A stretch of 41,487 bases of DNA from Chloroflexota bacterium. GTDB taxonomy: Bacteria > Chloroflexota > Limnocylindria > Limnocylindrales > CSP1-4. Each line of letters opens with the position of its first letter. Within the stretch, counting starts at the first letter, position 1. The stretch covers positions 1 to 41,487 of the forward strand of contig PMIE01000098.1 in NCBI GenBank assembly GCA_003156975.1, read 5' to 3'. The translations under genes were made by a program, and so were the position numbers. Below the pieces are notes generated by a model. The model ran no database searches. It worked only from the letters and a program-made list of their open reading frames with translations, and was not told the origin of the DNA. Positions 18,518 through 29,486 of the stretch are shown one piece after another.

Positions 18518-19497
18518 ATGGCTCTCCTCCGCTCTCTGGCGGCTACGTTATCAACTCGCCGCAGTCCCAGCACTGCGGCCGCGCCGGCGAACAACCCCCG
18601 TGTCTCCGCGATCGGCAGCGGGCCGTCGCGCTTGAGCAGGCTGGCGGCCAACCTTCGCGCTGCCCGCGTCGTCAGCGACATGAAGGCCCGGGCCGCGCCT
18701 CTCCGATGCAGGTGGCGGTCGGCGATGAGAATCGCGTTCCGGTAGTAGTAGTAGCGCACGACCTTCGACTGGACGCTGCCGTGGACGAGATGGACGATCC
18801 GAGCCGCCGCCACCACTCCCAGACGCCAACCGGCCTCGCGCATCCGGAAGGACAGATCGACGTCCTCCCAGTAAAGGAAGAACGGCGCCCAGAACAGGCC
18901 GGTCTGCTCCAGCGCCTTGCAGCGCAGGAACATCGCGCAACCGGTGACGTAGCCGGTGGGCATGACCGCCAGCGCCGGACTGGCGGCGACGACCTCGTGC
19001 TTGGTTGTGACCCTGGCCAGGTCTGCCGCGCCGCCCGCATACCAGATGCCATTTGGTGACTCGGGTCCGATCGGCGCATCGATCTGCGGGCTCATGACCC
19101 CGTATTCGGTCTCCCGCTCCATCGCGTCCACCAGGTGGCCGACGGACCGCGGGTCTATCTCCGTGTCGTTGTTGAGGACCCACGCGTAGACCGCTTCTGC
19201 CGCCCGCGCCCATTCGAGGCCCAGGTTGGCACCACCCCCATAGCCGAGGTTCCGCTCGGAGGCGATGACTTCGATCGACTCGCCGAACGCCTCGCGGAGC
19301 GCCTGAACCTCGGCCTCGCCCGAGGCGTTGTCCACCACGACGACGGAGTGGTTCGGATAGTCCACCGCCAGCAACGAGGCAACGCAGACACGCGTCTGCT
19401 CGATTCCGCGGTAGTTGACCACTATCGAGACGACGAGTGGCATCGCACCGGCGTCGGGCAAGTCGGGCCTGACCTTGCCGCTCATCGCTCGACCCAT
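18514..19497 (-). CDS. Family 2 glycosyltransferase, rhamnosyltransferase-like
   Basis: 'VSIVVNYRGIEQTRVCVASLLAVDYPNHSVVVVDNASGE', 'AWVLNNDTEIDPRSVG', 'GYVTGCAMFLRCKALEQTGLFWAPFFLYWEDVDLSFRMREAGW'. Confidence 0.93.
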   Translation of the reverse strand: MGRAMSGKVRPDLPDAGAMPLVVSIVVNYRGIEQTRVCVASLLAVDYPNHSVVVVDNASGEAEVQALREAFGESIEVIASERNLGYGGGANLGLEWARAAEAVYAWVLNNDTEIDPRSVGHLVDAMERETEYGVMSPQIDAPIGPESPNGIWYAGGAADLARVTTKHEVVAASPALAVMPTGYVTGCAMFLRCKALEQTGLFWAPFFLYWEDVDLSFRMREAGWRLGVVAAARIVHLVHGSVQSKVVRYYYYRNAILIADRHLHRRGAARAFMSLTTRAARRLAASLLKRDGPLPIAETRGLFAGAAAVLGLRRVDNVAARERRRAI

Positions 19498-19609
19498 TCA
19501 TCCCTCGTCTTCGGCGCTCGATGGCGCAAAGCCCAATGCCGGGCCGATGCACCGAGATTGCATCGGTACAATCCCATCGTTCACATGATGATAGAACCTG
19601 AGGGATGCA

Positions 19610-20701
19610 GTGCCCGGAAGACTACTCCTCGACGTGAGCCCGGCCGCGGGCGGTCACGGAGCGCGCGGCATCGGCAGCTACATCAGAGGAATGGTCGACG
19701 CTATCGGCGAGTGGCCGGCGGAGCGCCGAGAGCGAGTCTGGGCCGTGGGTCTGCCGGGCAAGACCCTATCCGAGTTTGGGGAGCGCGGCCTGGTGGCTCC
19801 GGCCCTGGCACGCAGACCCTTCGACGTCGGCGTGGTCCTGGGCGGCCTGGCGATCCGCGCGGCCGCCAGACGAGCCGGAGCGGGAGTGGTCCACGCGACA
19901 GATCCACACCGGCCCTGGCTGCCCGGCGGCGCCCGCCAGATAGTGACGGCCTACGACCTGATCCCGCTCGCGGAGCCGGCCATGTTGGCCTCGTGGAGGC
20001 CTCACGATCGGTACTTCTACCGTCGCTACCTGCACCAGATTGCGGCGGCGGACGTTGTCATGGCCATCTCCCACGCCACCGCAGACGATCTCGTCGAGCG
20101 CCTGGACGTCTCCCGAGATCGCATCCAGATCGTCTACCCGGTGATCCGTCCCGGGAGGCCGCTGGCACGCACCGCGCCGGCCGAGCCGACCTTCCTGTGG
20201 GTCGGGGCGCTGGACATGCATAAGCAGCCGGAGCTGGCGGTTAAGGCGCTCGCGGCCTTCCGGAAGACCGAGCGCGCGGGGAGCCTGCGGTTCGTGGGAC
20301 CCTCCAGCGCAGCCGAGCGGCTGGCGCTCATGGACGTCGCCGGGAAGCTCGGCGTGGCCGAGCATGTCCGGATCGACGGCCGCATCCCGGACGAGGACCT
20401 CGAGGCCGCATATGCCTCGGCCACGGCGCTGCTGGCCACTTCGCGCGTCGAGGGGTTCGGGCTTCCTGCAGTCGAGGCGCTGTTGCGCGGCGTGCCGGTG
20501 ATCGCGGTGGAAATCGCGGCCACGCGCGAGACTCTGACGGGCGCCGCCACGTTGACCGCCGCGGACCCCGACGCACTGGCGGCGGCGATGTCCAAGCCCC
20601 AGCCGGCGAGCCCCGCGGCAATCAAGGCGCTGGGCGATCGCTTCTCGGCGGAAGCCGCCGGAGAGGCTCTCTGGGCAACGTACGAGCGATTGCTCGGTTA
20701 G
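19610..20701 (+). CDS. Family 4 glycosyltransferase
   Basis: GTG start. 'AAGGHGARGIGSYIRGMVDAI', 'TFLWVGALDMHKQPELAVKALAAF', 'TSRVEGFGLPAVEALLRGVPVIAVEIAATRE'. Confidence 0.92.
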   Translation: MPGRLLLDVSPAAGGHGARGIGSYIRGMVDAIGEWPAERRERVWAVGLPGKTLSEFGERGLVAPALARRPFDVGVVLGGLAIRAAARRAGAGVVHATDPHRPWLPGGARQIVTAYDLIPLAEPAMLASWRPHDRYFYRRYLHQIAAADVVMAISHATADDLVERLDVSRDRIQIVYPVIRPGRPLARTAPAEPTFLWVGALDMHKQPELAVKALAAFRKTERAGSLRFVGPSSAAERLALMDVAGKLGVAEHVRIDGRIPDEDLEAAYASATALLATSRVEGFGLPAVEALLRGVPVIAVEIAATRETLTGAATLTAADPDALAAAMSKPQPASPAAIKALGDRFSAEAAGEALWATYERLLG

Positions 20702-20742
20702 GCCAGACGCGCTCCCGGTGCCCTCCACGCCCCCGGTGGCCC

Positions 20743-21684
20743 TCAGGGCTCAACCAGGATGCGGCCTTCCTTCATGGTCGTCTTGGAGTCGAGTGTGGCA
20801 CTCGAAAGAAGGAACTCCTCTTTGGACTGATTTCGGGGGCCAACCCGTCGTTCTCCCTGCTTGTACCCCTTCGCAATCCAGCCCACCGGAAAGGTGGTTC
20901 TCTCATTCGGCCCCCTATCGAATGTCCGGATGAGCAGCCCGCACATTCGCTTGGCAGAGACACGCAAGAACTTCATCCATGCTCGCGTCACCACCGACCT
21001 TCCCGGCCTCTGTGAGTCCTCACTGATCGCATAGAGCAAGAACTGCGCCGCTTCCGTGGAGGAACTCGATGGCTCCACCGATACTCTCTCGAACCCAGCA
21101 CGCTCGTAGTAGCCCCTCAGCCCATAACGCGTCGGTCTCTGAAAGTCGAACGGAGTTTCGTGTTCCGGGTGAACGAACGGAACGTTGACGTACAGGGCTC
21201 CTCCGGGAGCGAGGACCCGGTTGGCCTCCGCGAAGAACTGATCGGGGCGTTGGATATGCTCGAGTGAGCTGGTCGAAAGGACGAGATCGACGCAGCCATC
21301 TTTCAGGGGAATCCTTGCTACGTCCGAAAGAATGTCGTAGTCGTGTATCCCCTTGTTCAACTCTCCTGCCACCGGGTGTTCCTGCGCCAGGTAGATCGAT
21401 TCGTCGAAGAACGGCTTGTAGCGTTGGTAGCCAGCTCCCGCGTCGAGGACCACGCCGCCGCTGCCTGCCTCCGCGCCGGCCTCTTTGAGGAAGGCGAAGA
21501 CTAGCTGGGCCTGATAGCCGTTTCCCCAGTGCAGCGTGTTCGAGAAGTACTGTCTGAGCGGATCCACCCGAAGATCTCCAACGGCAAGGAGGGCCGCCCA
21601 CTTCTCGGGAATTAGCGGTGAAGGCCTCCGGGCTGGATGATACGCGCCGCCCACAGCGTCCTGCTTACGCTCAGTCGGTCTCAA
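20743..21684 (-). CDS. Class I SAM-dependent methyltransferase (methyltransferase type 11)
   Basis: 'GGVVLDAGAGYQRYKPFFDE', 'DLVLSTSSLEHIQRPDQFFAEANRVLAPGGALYVNVPFVHPEHETPFDFQRPTRYGL'. Start uncertain (TTG 21684 or GTG 21654). Confidence 0.87.
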   Translation of the reverse strand: MRPTERKQDAVGGAYHPARRPSPLIPEKWAALLAVGDLRVDPLRQYFSNTLHWGNGYQAQLVFAFLKEAGAEAGSGGVVLDAGAGYQRYKPFFDESIYLAQEHPVAGELNKGIHDYDILSDVARIPLKDGCVDLVLSTSSLEHIQRPDQFFAEANRVLAPGGALYVNVPFVHPEHETPFDFQRPTRYGLRGYYERAGFERVSVEPSSSSTEAAQFLLYAISEDSQRPGRSVVTRAWMKFLRVSAKRMCGLLIRTFDRGPNERTTFPVGWIAKGYKQGERRVGPRNQSKEEFLLSSATLDSKTTMKEGRILVEP

Positions 21685-21744
21685 CGCTTCGGGCTTCGCG
21701 CGGCGCTGACTTCGGCGCGAACTGCCGCGCCAACCGGTCCCGGA

Positions 21745-22656
21745 CTACATCTCCGCGAGCACGTCCCGCAGGGTCTGCTCGAGCGGAATCAGCGACTGCC
21801 ATCCCACGAGATTGCGGATCAGAGTGGCATCGCCCCTGATCTCGGGCGGATCGCTCGCCCGGACCAGCGCCTGATCGACTTCAATGACCGGCGCCACTCC
21901 GGCCAGCGCACACAGCCGCTCTACGACCGAACGGACCGTCACGGCAGTGCCGGAGGCCACGTTGACCACGGCGCAGCGGTCCGGCAGCGTGCCGCTCGCC
22001 GCCGCCTCCACCAGCAGCCGGTAGGCCGCCACGACGTCGCGGACATCGGTCAGGTCGCGGCGAACGTCGATGTTGCCGGCGGGAATGGATTCGGCCTGCC
22101 CGCGCTTCATGGCCATGACACGCTGGGCCATGACCGGCACCACGAAGACCGGACGCTGACCCGGCCCGGCGTGGTTGAACGACCGAGTCACGACAACGGG
22201 AAAGCCGTATCGAGTCGACGCCTCGACGGCCACGCCCTCCTGCGCCGCCTTGGACAGGGCGTATGGGGCGTGCGGCGCGAGCGGCGCGTCTTCACGCAGC
22301 GGCAGATCCTGCGGCCGCGGCACGCCGTACGCATCCGATGAGCCACTGACCATGACGGGGGGCCGGATGCCGATCTCGCGGAGCGCCTCGAACAGGGCCA
22401 CGGTGCCGCCGACGTTCACCCGGAACGCCTCCGCCGGATCCTGCCGCGCGTCGGGCGCAAAGGCCATTCCGGCCAGATGGATCACCGCATCAGGGAGAGC
22501 GGCGGGATCGCCGAGCCAGCGAACCAGCCCGGACCTGTCGGTGATATCGAGCTCGTCGGGGCCGGGCGCCGCCACCACTTCGTGGCCGTTGGCGACGAGT
22601 TCCCTCTCCAGCCACCGGCCGACGAAACCGATCGCCCCGGTGACGAAGATCCGCAT
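21745..22656 (-). CDS. NAD-dependent epimerase/dehydratase, GDP-4-keto-6-deoxy-D-mannose reductase (RMD)-like
   Basis: 'MRIFVTGAIGFVGRWLERELVANGHEV', 'SGSSDAYGVPRPQDLPLREDAPLAPHAPYALSKAAQE', 'RSFNHAGPGQRPVFVVPVMAQRV'. Immediately downstream of gmd. Confidence 0.85.
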   Translation of the reverse strand: MRIFVTGAIGFVGRWLERELVANGHEVVAAPGPDELDITDRSGLVRWLGDPAALPDAVIHLAGMAFAPDARQDPAEAFRVNVGGTVALFEALREIGIRPPVMVSGSSDAYGVPRPQDLPLREDAPLAPHAPYALSKAAQEGVAVEASTRYGFPVVVTRSFNHAGPGQRPVFVVPVMAQRVMAMKRGQAESIPAGNIDVRRDLTDVRDVVAAYRLLVEAAASGTLPDRCAVVNVASGTAVTVRSVVERLCALAGVAPVIEVDQALVRASDPPEIRGDATLIRNLVGWQSLIPLEQTLRDVLAEM

Positions 22657-22662
22657 CCGAGG

Positions 22663-23853
<1,191 letters not shown>

Positions 23854-23862
23854 TCATCCAGA

Positions 23863-24951
23863 ATGGGCCGACAAGTGACGACGCGAGTAGTTGCCTTCGA
23901 TCTGAGGTCCGCCACCGGCAATCCGACCGGCGTGGGGCGGTACCTGCTCTCTCTCGCGGCGGCCACAGCCTCGTTGCCCGACGTGCGAGTCCGGGCCTAC
24001 ACGTCCGGAGGCGATCTCGAGCTGCCCGGCGATGTGGAGATAGTCCAGGTCCGGAGGCGCGGTCTGCACTGGCATCTGGCCGTCTGGCGACACCTGCGCC
24101 GCCATCCCGTCACGGCCTACGTCTCGACGAGCCTCGTGGTTCCGTCGCTGCCCGGCGTGCCGGCTCTACCCGTGATCCTGGACGCCAGCAGCTTCCGGGT
24201 CCCGGAACATCAGAAGCGCCGCACCAAGCTCTTCGAACGCGCGCTGATGGGGAGAGTGGTCCGGCGCCACCCGCTCGTTTTCGGGACGGCCGCCGCGGGC
24301 GACGACATCGCCGGCCTCTTCCGAGGGGCCAGGGGCGTTGTGGTCCCACCCTGGTTTCCCAAGCAGCCACTCGCCCCATCCGACGCCGCCGATTGCCTGG
24401 CCGAATTGGGAATTGCCGGGCCGTTCTTCCTGATGGTCGGGACGGTGGAGCCGCGCAAGAACGTTCTGATGGCGGCGCAGGTAGTTGCCCGCCTCCGAGA
24501 ACGTGGCCGCGACATACGCCTGGTCGTCGTGGGACGCAAGGGCTGGGTGAGCCAGAGCGAACTTGCGGCCCTCGAGAGGTTGACTGCCGACGGCACAGCG
24601 ATCTGGCCCGGATACGTAACCGACGCCCAGCGCGACGCCCTCTATGCGCGGACTTCGGCGCTCCTCTTCCCTTCGGTCTACGAAGGGTTTGGAATGCCGC
24701 TCATCGAAGCGATGGCCGCCGGCGCGCCGTGCTGCTGCTCGTCGATCGCGGTCTTCGAGGAAGTTGCGGGAGAAGCCGCCATCAAGGTGGATCCGGCCAG
24801 GCCCGACAAGTGGGTCGAGGCCCTTGGCGAGTTGCTCGACAGCCCGGACCTGGCCGCGAAACTCAGGCAGGCCGGCTTCGTTCGGGCGGCGACGTATTCG
24901 CCCGAGCGGACCGCCGGAGCATTGGCGCTGGCCCTGGATCAGATGCGCTAA
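23863..24951 (+). CDS. Family 4 glycosyltransferase
   Basis: Only the C-terminal part of ORF 22477..24951 is credible: start ATG 23863 (MGRQVTTRVVAFDLRSATGNPTGVGRYLLSL) or GTG 23875. 'FFLMVGTVEPRKNVLMAAQVVARLRERG', 'FPSVYEGFGMPLIEAMAAGAPCCCSSIAVFEEVAGEAA'. Confidence 0.92.
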   Translation: MGRQVTTRVVAFDLRSATGNPTGVGRYLLSLAAATASLPDVRVRAYTSGGDLELPGDVEIVQVRRRGLHWHLAVWRHLRRHPVTAYVSTSLVVPSLPGVPALPVILDASSFRVPEHQKRRTKLFERALMGRVVRRHPLVFGTAAAGDDIAGLFRGARGVVVPPWFPKQPLAPSDAADCLAELGIAGPFFLMVGTVEPRKNVLMAAQVVARLRERGRDIRLVVVGRKGWVSQSELAALERLTADGTAIWPGYVTDAQRDALYARTSALLFPSVYEGFGMPLIEAMAAGAPCCCSSIAVFEEVAGEAAIKVDPARPDKWVEALGELLDSPDLAAKLRQAGFVRAATYSPERTAGALALALDQMR

Positions 24952-25000
24952 GCGGCGACGACGGCAAAGGCCAGAGGCACGGCCCGAATTGGGTCACCGC

Positions 25001-26443
25001 CTATGCAGGCTCCGCCGGTGCCCTTCGCCGGAAACGACCGAACCTCTGCCGCAGGTCCGCAACGGTGACCCTCTGCCCGGTGACGGGCGCGGCGACCACC
25101 ACCCCCACAAGCAGCCAGATGCTGGCCGCGGTGGTGAACCGCATGAGAGTTGAGGCTGACATCGCGGCCACCAGGCTGGCCAGGAGCGCGGCTCCGACGC
25201 CGACCGAAACCCAGACCGGGACCGACTCGTGGATCCGGTTGATGGTCTCCCAGAGCATCGCCGCAAAGAAGGCAACGATGGCCAGCAGGCCGAACGGTCC
25301 GACGCTCGCATATGTCATCAGGTACATGTTCTCGCCGACCCCGGCCGCGTCCGCGCCGGACCCCGCAGAGTAGATAGCCCCGTACTGATCGCCCTGGCCA
25401 ACGCCGCCTCCCAGAAGGTGATTGAGGCACCACTGAATCCCGTACCAGAGCGCACTGCCGTGGGCCACGGCCGAGCCGTCGCTGCCATCCGCGGCCGAAG
25501 ACAGCGCGTACTTGAACGGGGCAACCAACACGACGATCGCGCAGAAGACGACCACGGTCACGACCGCGAGCCGGTACTTGCGGAGGGTCACTCCGAGAAC
25601 CGCGACCGCGATCAGGAACCCGATCCAGATGCCGCGGGAAATCGGCGTGAGTATCGCCAGGCCAAAGAGCACCAGGCCCGCCGCGACGAGGATCGCCGCG
25701 GTAGTCCGGCGAAGGTTCGTCGTCCATGCCGCGCAGACGGCAAGAATGAAGGGCAACGAGAAGTAGACCGCCGCTCCCACCGGATGTGTGAAGGGGCCGG
25801 CGGCGCGAAGGAATTGGCCCGAGTCGCCATACGCGCCAACGAGGCTGGCGGCCCAGAGCGAGGTTGCGCTGGTGATGCCCTGCACGTCGTGAACGAAACC
25901 GACCAGGTTATAGCCGGTCTGCCAGAAAGACTGAGGAAGAACCAGGAAGGCTCCCACGCTGAATATCGCGGCCCCAGCCGCGGCGGCGATGAAGGCCTTT
26001 ACCAGCGCCGATGCCGAGACGCCGGCGTATCCCGCCAGCCGACCAAGGCAGTACAGCTCGACGGGGACGAGTAGTTCCCGCGCCGACGAGATGATCGCCA
26101 GAGCCGGAAGCCGCGAACCCAGCAGCGTGGGTATGACGCTGTACAGACCGACGAAGACCACGAACGCCAGGGCGGACCAATCGAACCAGCGGAACCGGAT
26201 CTCGCGGGCGTGCTTCAGGCCAAGGACGGCGATGAGACCGGCAGCCCAGACGTCTTTGAGAAGCAGGATGCCCTGGGCGATGCGGTCTGAAACGTGCAGG
26301 TACTGATGCGCCAGCACGGCCACGGGCGTCTGCAACGGGATCCAGACCAGGAACGCCACCAGGATCCACGTGACCAGGCGCGCCTCGGTCAAACCGCCGA
26401 AGCGCGCGCCTGAGTTGCCGGATGTGGCGTCACTGGAATTCAC
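25001..26443 (-). CDS. O-antigen ligase/polymerase (Wzy/WaaL-like) membrane protein
   Basis: GTG at 26443 with GGAGGG SD (ORF track uses TTG 26455). Polytopic; 'FTHPVGAAVYFSLPFILAVCAAW', 'LTPISRGIWIGFLIAVAVLGVTLRKYRLAV' O-antigen-ligase-like region. Confidence 0.85.
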   Translation of the reverse strand: MNSSDATSGNSGARFGGLTEARLVTWILVAFLVWIPLQTPVAVLAHQYLHVSDRIAQGILLLKDVWAAGLIAVLGLKHAREIRFRWFDWSALAFVVFVGLYSVIPTLLGSRLPALAIISSARELLVPVELYCLGRLAGYAGVSASALVKAFIAAAAGAAIFSVGAFLVLPQSFWQTGYNLVGFVHDVQGITSATSLWAASLVGAYGDSGQFLRAAGPFTHPVGAAVYFSLPFILAVCAAWTTNLRRTTAAILVAAGLVLFGLAILTPISRGIWIGFLIAVAVLGVTLRKYRLAVVTVVVFCAIVVLVAPFKYALSSAADGSDGSAVAHGSALWYGIQWCLNHLLGGGVGQGDQYGAIYSAGSGADAAGVGENMYLMTYASVGPFGLLAIVAFFAAMLWETINRIHESVPVWVSVGVGAALLASLVAAMSASTLMRFTTAASIWLLVGVVVAAPVTGQRVTVADLRQRFGRFRRRAPAEPA

Positions 26444-26478
26444 GGAACCCTCCAAACGGCACGAGTGCGTGCGGGCGG

Positions 26479-26484
26479 ATTATA
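26479..26484 (-). promoter_or_regulatory. Putative -10 box (TATAAT) upstream of the O-antigen ligase-like gene
   Basis: Minus strand reads CTCGGTATAATCCGCCCG about 35 nt upstream of the GTG start. No obvious TTGACA at the expected spacing. Confidence 0.5.
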
Positions 26485-26506
26485 CCGAGACATGGGCCGA
26501 TGGCCC

Positions 26507-27073
26507 TCAGCGAGAGGGCAGACCCAGTTCGCCGGCCACCAGGTCGAGCAAGGAAGGAGCCCAGCCGGCGATCCGAATCTCGGGGTTCTCCGCCAGAATC
26601 CGATCCCGCCTCGGTTCGTCGGCGACCAGGTAGGAGGCGCAGCCGAGGCTGTTGCCGGCCACGATGTCGGAGGCCGAATCACCCACGACGACCGACGTTT
26701 CGAAGTCGATTTCGGGCATCAGATCCTGCGCCTGCCGGAACAGGCCCAATTCCGGTTTTCGACAGTCGCAGGCGCCTTTCTCGTGCGGGCAGACGAGGAC
26801 GAGGTCCGCCGCAGCATCGTGGGCCGCCAGCTCGGCCTGCATTCGGGCATGAATGCCGTCGACGTCGGCCATCGTCATGCGGCCAAGCGCCACGCCCCTC
26901 TGGTTCGTCACCACAACGACGCGGATCCCGGCCGCCTTCAGCCGCCGCAGCGCTTCTATCGCTCCCGGCAGGAACTCGAACTCGGCCCACGTCTTGACGT
27001 AGTCACCGGAAGGCATCTTCCGATTGATTACGCCGTCGCGGTCAAGGAATGCTGTCGTGGGCAGGCGGTGCAT
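26507..27073 (-). CDS. gmhB: D-glycero-D-manno-heptose 1,7-bisphosphate 7-phosphatase (GmhB, HAD-IIIA)
   Basis: 'TTAFLDRDGVINRKMPSGDYVKTWAEFEFLPGAIEALRRLKAAGIRVVVVTNQRGVALG', 'CPHEKGACDCRKPELGLF' zinc motif, 'VVGDSASDIVAGNSLG'. Start taken at MHRLPTTAF (27073); the ORF-track start is 27112. Confidence 0.93.
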   Translation of the reverse strand: MHRLPTTAFLDRDGVINRKMPSGDYVKTWAEFEFLPGAIEALRRLKAAGIRVVVVTNQRGVALGRMTMADVDGIHARMQAELAAHDAAADLVLVCPHEKGACDCRKPELGLFRQAQDLMPEIDFETSVVVGDSASDIVAGNSLGCASYLVADEPRRDRILAENPEIRIAGWAPSLLDLVAGELGLPSR

Positions 27074-27671
27074 CTGGGAATAGGGCTCGCTCGACAAGCT
27101 CGCTCCAAACATGGCCGATCAAGATGTGCGATTCCTGGATGCGGGCCACGTCCGTAGCCGGCACCCCCACCCAGAAGTCCGACTCGTTGCGAGCGAGGCC
27201 GCCCCCGCTGCCCGTCATGGCGACGGTTGCGAGCCCCAGGCTACGAGCCATGCGCAGCCCCTCCACCACGTTGGCCGAGTTGCCGCTTGTGCTGATTCCG
27301 ATCGCGATGTCGCCGGGCCGACCGAAGGCCTCGACCTGACGGGCGAAGACCTGATCGTAGGAAACGTCGTTGCCGATAGATGTCAGCGACGACGTGTTGA
27401 CCGTCAGGGCATGCGCTCGAAGCGACGGACGGCGGCGGTAGAACTGGCCCACGAACTCGGCGGCGATGTGCTGGGCATCGGCCGCGCTGCCGCCGTTGCC
27501 GAAGATCAGCAGCGCGCCCCCGGTCTGATATGCCGCAATCAGCGCCTCTGCCACGTCCAGGCAAGGTCCCAGGTCCTGGAGCAACGCCTGCTTGGCCGCG
27601 ACGCTGGACAGGATCCGATCGCGGAAGATGCCCTCGAGCTCGGGCCGCTGGCCGCTCAACCGACGCGCCAT
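27042..27671 (-). CDS. gmhA: D-sedoheptulose 7-phosphate isomerase
   Basis: Start MARRLSGQRPELEGIFRDRILSSVAAKQ at 27671. 'LLIFGNGGSAADAQHIAAEFVGQF', 'SLTSIGNDVSYDQVFARQVEAFGRPGDIAIGISTSGNSANVVEGLRMA', 'RIQESHILIGHVWSELVE'. Confidence 0.95.
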   Translation of the reverse strand: MARRLSGQRPELEGIFRDRILSSVAAKQALLQDLGPCLDVAEALIAAYQTGGALLIFGNGGSAADAQHIAAEFVGQFYRRRPSLRAHALTVNTSSLTSIGNDVSYDQVFARQVEAFGRPGDIAIGISTSGNSANVVEGLRMARSLGLATVAMTGSGGGLARNESDFWVGVPATDVARIQESHILIGHVWSELVERALFPDAPPAHDSIP

Positions 27672-28666
27672 GTCTGCAGGCCGACCGGCTCGAAGCTGAA
27701 GTCGGCGACGGAGCAACCCAACTCGACGAGCTTCTTGGCCACCTTGTGTCTGGTTCCTCCGGAGCAATACAGCAACATGTACCCGCCCCCGCCGGCACCG
27801 GTGATCTTGCCACCCGTGGCCCCCGCCCCGCGAGCCGCATCGTAGAGGGCGTCCAGCTCGGGCGAGGAGATCCGGGCCGACATCCTCTTCTTCTGCAGCC
27901 ACTCTTCGTGGAGTAGCGCCCCAAACTCGTCGAGCTCCTTGCGCAGGAGATGCGCCTTCATCTCACCGGTGAGTCGCTTGATCTCTCGCAGCGCTTCGAT
28001 GCTGTCCGACTCACCCGCTTCGAACCGAGCCACCTGGTCCTCGATGATCTGAGCGGAGAGGCGGATCCGGCCGGTGAAGACGAGGAGCAGGTTGTACTGC
28101 AGTTCGTTGATGACGTCTGCCGGGATGCGCAGAGGATTCACGACGACCCGATCTGCGGCGAACTCGATGTAGTTGAAACCGCCGAATGCGGCGGCGTAGT
28201 GGTCTTGCAGTCCGCCCTGGATCCCCAGGTCATGGCGCTCGATGCGATACGCCATGTCCGCAATCTCGTAGTCCGTCAGCGGCAGCGACTTCCACTCCTT
28301 GAGGAGGCCCACCAGCGTGACCATGACCGCCGACGACGCGCCCAGCCCGGAACCGGGGGGAGCATCGCTGTGGAGGAACAGGTCGAAGCCGCTCTCCGGA
28401 CGGCCCAGGTGGAGAATCGCCGCCTTCACCAGGTCCAGCTTGCCGTCGTAGACGAGCTGGTCGTCCAGCGAGAATGTCACGGTTTCGCCGAAGTCGAGCG
28501 ACTCGATGCGAATCTGTCCGTCGGATCTGGGCTGCAGCGTGCCGTATGCATACCGCCCGATCGTCGAGCTCAGAACGACCCCACCCTCCTGCTCCGGGAA
28601 AGGTGGCACGTCCGTCCCGCCGCCCGCAAAGCTGATGCGCAGTGGGGCTTTGGCTCGATACAGCAA
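27656..28666 (-). CDS. hddA: D-glycero-alpha-D-manno-heptose 7-phosphate kinase (GHMP kinase, HddA-like)
   Basis: 'AKAPLRISFAGGGTDVPPFPEQEGGVVLSSTIGRYAYGTL', 'HSDAPPGSGLGASSAVMVTLVGLL', 'GATGGKITGAGGGGYMLLYC'. TTG start. Confidence 0.93.
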   Translation of the reverse strand: MLYRAKAPLRISFAGGGTDVPPFPEQEGGVVLSSTIGRYAYGTLQPRSDGQIRIESLDFGETVTFSLDDQLVYDGKLDLVKAAILHLGRPESGFDLFLHSDAPPGSGLGASSAVMVTLVGLLKEWKSLPLTDYEIADMAYRIERHDLGIQGGLQDHYAAAFGGFNYIEFAADRVVVNPLRIPADVINELQYNLLLVFTGRIRLSAQIIEDQVARFEAGESDSIEALREIKRLTGEMKAHLLRKELDEFGALLHEEWLQKKRMSARISSPELDALYDAARGAGATGGKITGAGGGGYMLLYCSGGTRHKVAKKLVELGCSVADFSFEPVGLQTWRVG

Positions 28667-28739
28667 ACGATCATCTCCGCTTGGCGTACTGATGGACCCG
28701 GTGATCTCCTCGACGGCCGCCCTCCGACCGCAGGCTAGT

Positions 28740-29486
28740 CTAGCCCAAGTCGGCGGACCCTCGAACGGCGCGCAGCAGCGGCGACGGATCTCGTTCGAGC
28801 TGCTCGTAGGTCTCGGGCAGGCCCATGTCGATGAAGAAGCCGTCGGCCACGACGCCCCTGATTCGACCTGCCAGGAGCGGCAGCACGTCTCGCTCCAGGG
28901 AACTCGGCCCGACCGCGGGAATGAGATCGACGACTTCCTTGCGCAGGGCGTAGACGCCGGCGTTCACCATGGCCGGGCCTGCGGTGGGCCCATCCTGACG
29001 GAATGCAACCACCCGGCCGTCGGTGTCCAGCTCGACCTTGCCGTACCGCCCGCCGTCGGGCACTCGAGTGAGCGTCATCGCGCCGAGAATCTCGCCGCCG
29101 GGGATCTCCAGAAGACGCCGGCAATCGACCTCGCAGACCGAGTCGCCGTTGAGCAGCAGAAAGCTCTCATCGTCGACGAACGACGCGGCCAGCCGGGCTG
29201 CTCCGCCCGTGCCCAGCGGCGTCTCCTCGTTCGAGTAGCGGATCGCCACGTCCCACGGCGCGCCGTCCCCGAAATAGCCGCGGATCACCTCGCCCCGGTA
29301 GCCGCAGGAGATGACGATCGTCTCGATGCCGAAGGAGCAGAGCTGCCAGACCAGGTACTCGATGAACGGGTGGCCGTCTATCGTCAGCATCGGCTTGGGA
29401 GTCGCGTCGGTCAGGGCGCCAAGCCGGGTGCCGCGGCCGCCCGCTAGGATTACCGCCGACCCGCGACGAGGACTTCGTGATCTCAC
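28740..29486 (-). CDS. hddC: D-glycero-alpha-D-manno-heptose 1-phosphate guanylyltransferase (HddC-like nucleotidyltransferase)
   Basis: GTG start at 29486 within the larger ORF 28740..30191. 'AVILAGGRGTRLGALTDATPKPMLTIDGHPFIEYLVWQL', 'FLLLNGDSVCEVD'. Context with gmhA/hddA/gmhB. Confidence 0.87.
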   Translation of the reverse strand: MRSRSPRRGSAVILAGGRGTRLGALTDATPKPMLTIDGHPFIEYLVWQLCSFGIETIVISCGYRGEVIRGYFGDGAPWDVAIRYSNEETPLGTGGAARLAASFVDDESFLLLNGDSVCEVDCRRLLEIPGGEILGAMTLTRVPDGGRYGKVELDTDGRVVAFRQDGPTAGPAMVNAGVYALRKEVVDLIPAVGPSSLERDVLPLLAGRIRGVVADGFFIDMGLPETYEQLERDPSPLLRAVRGSADLG

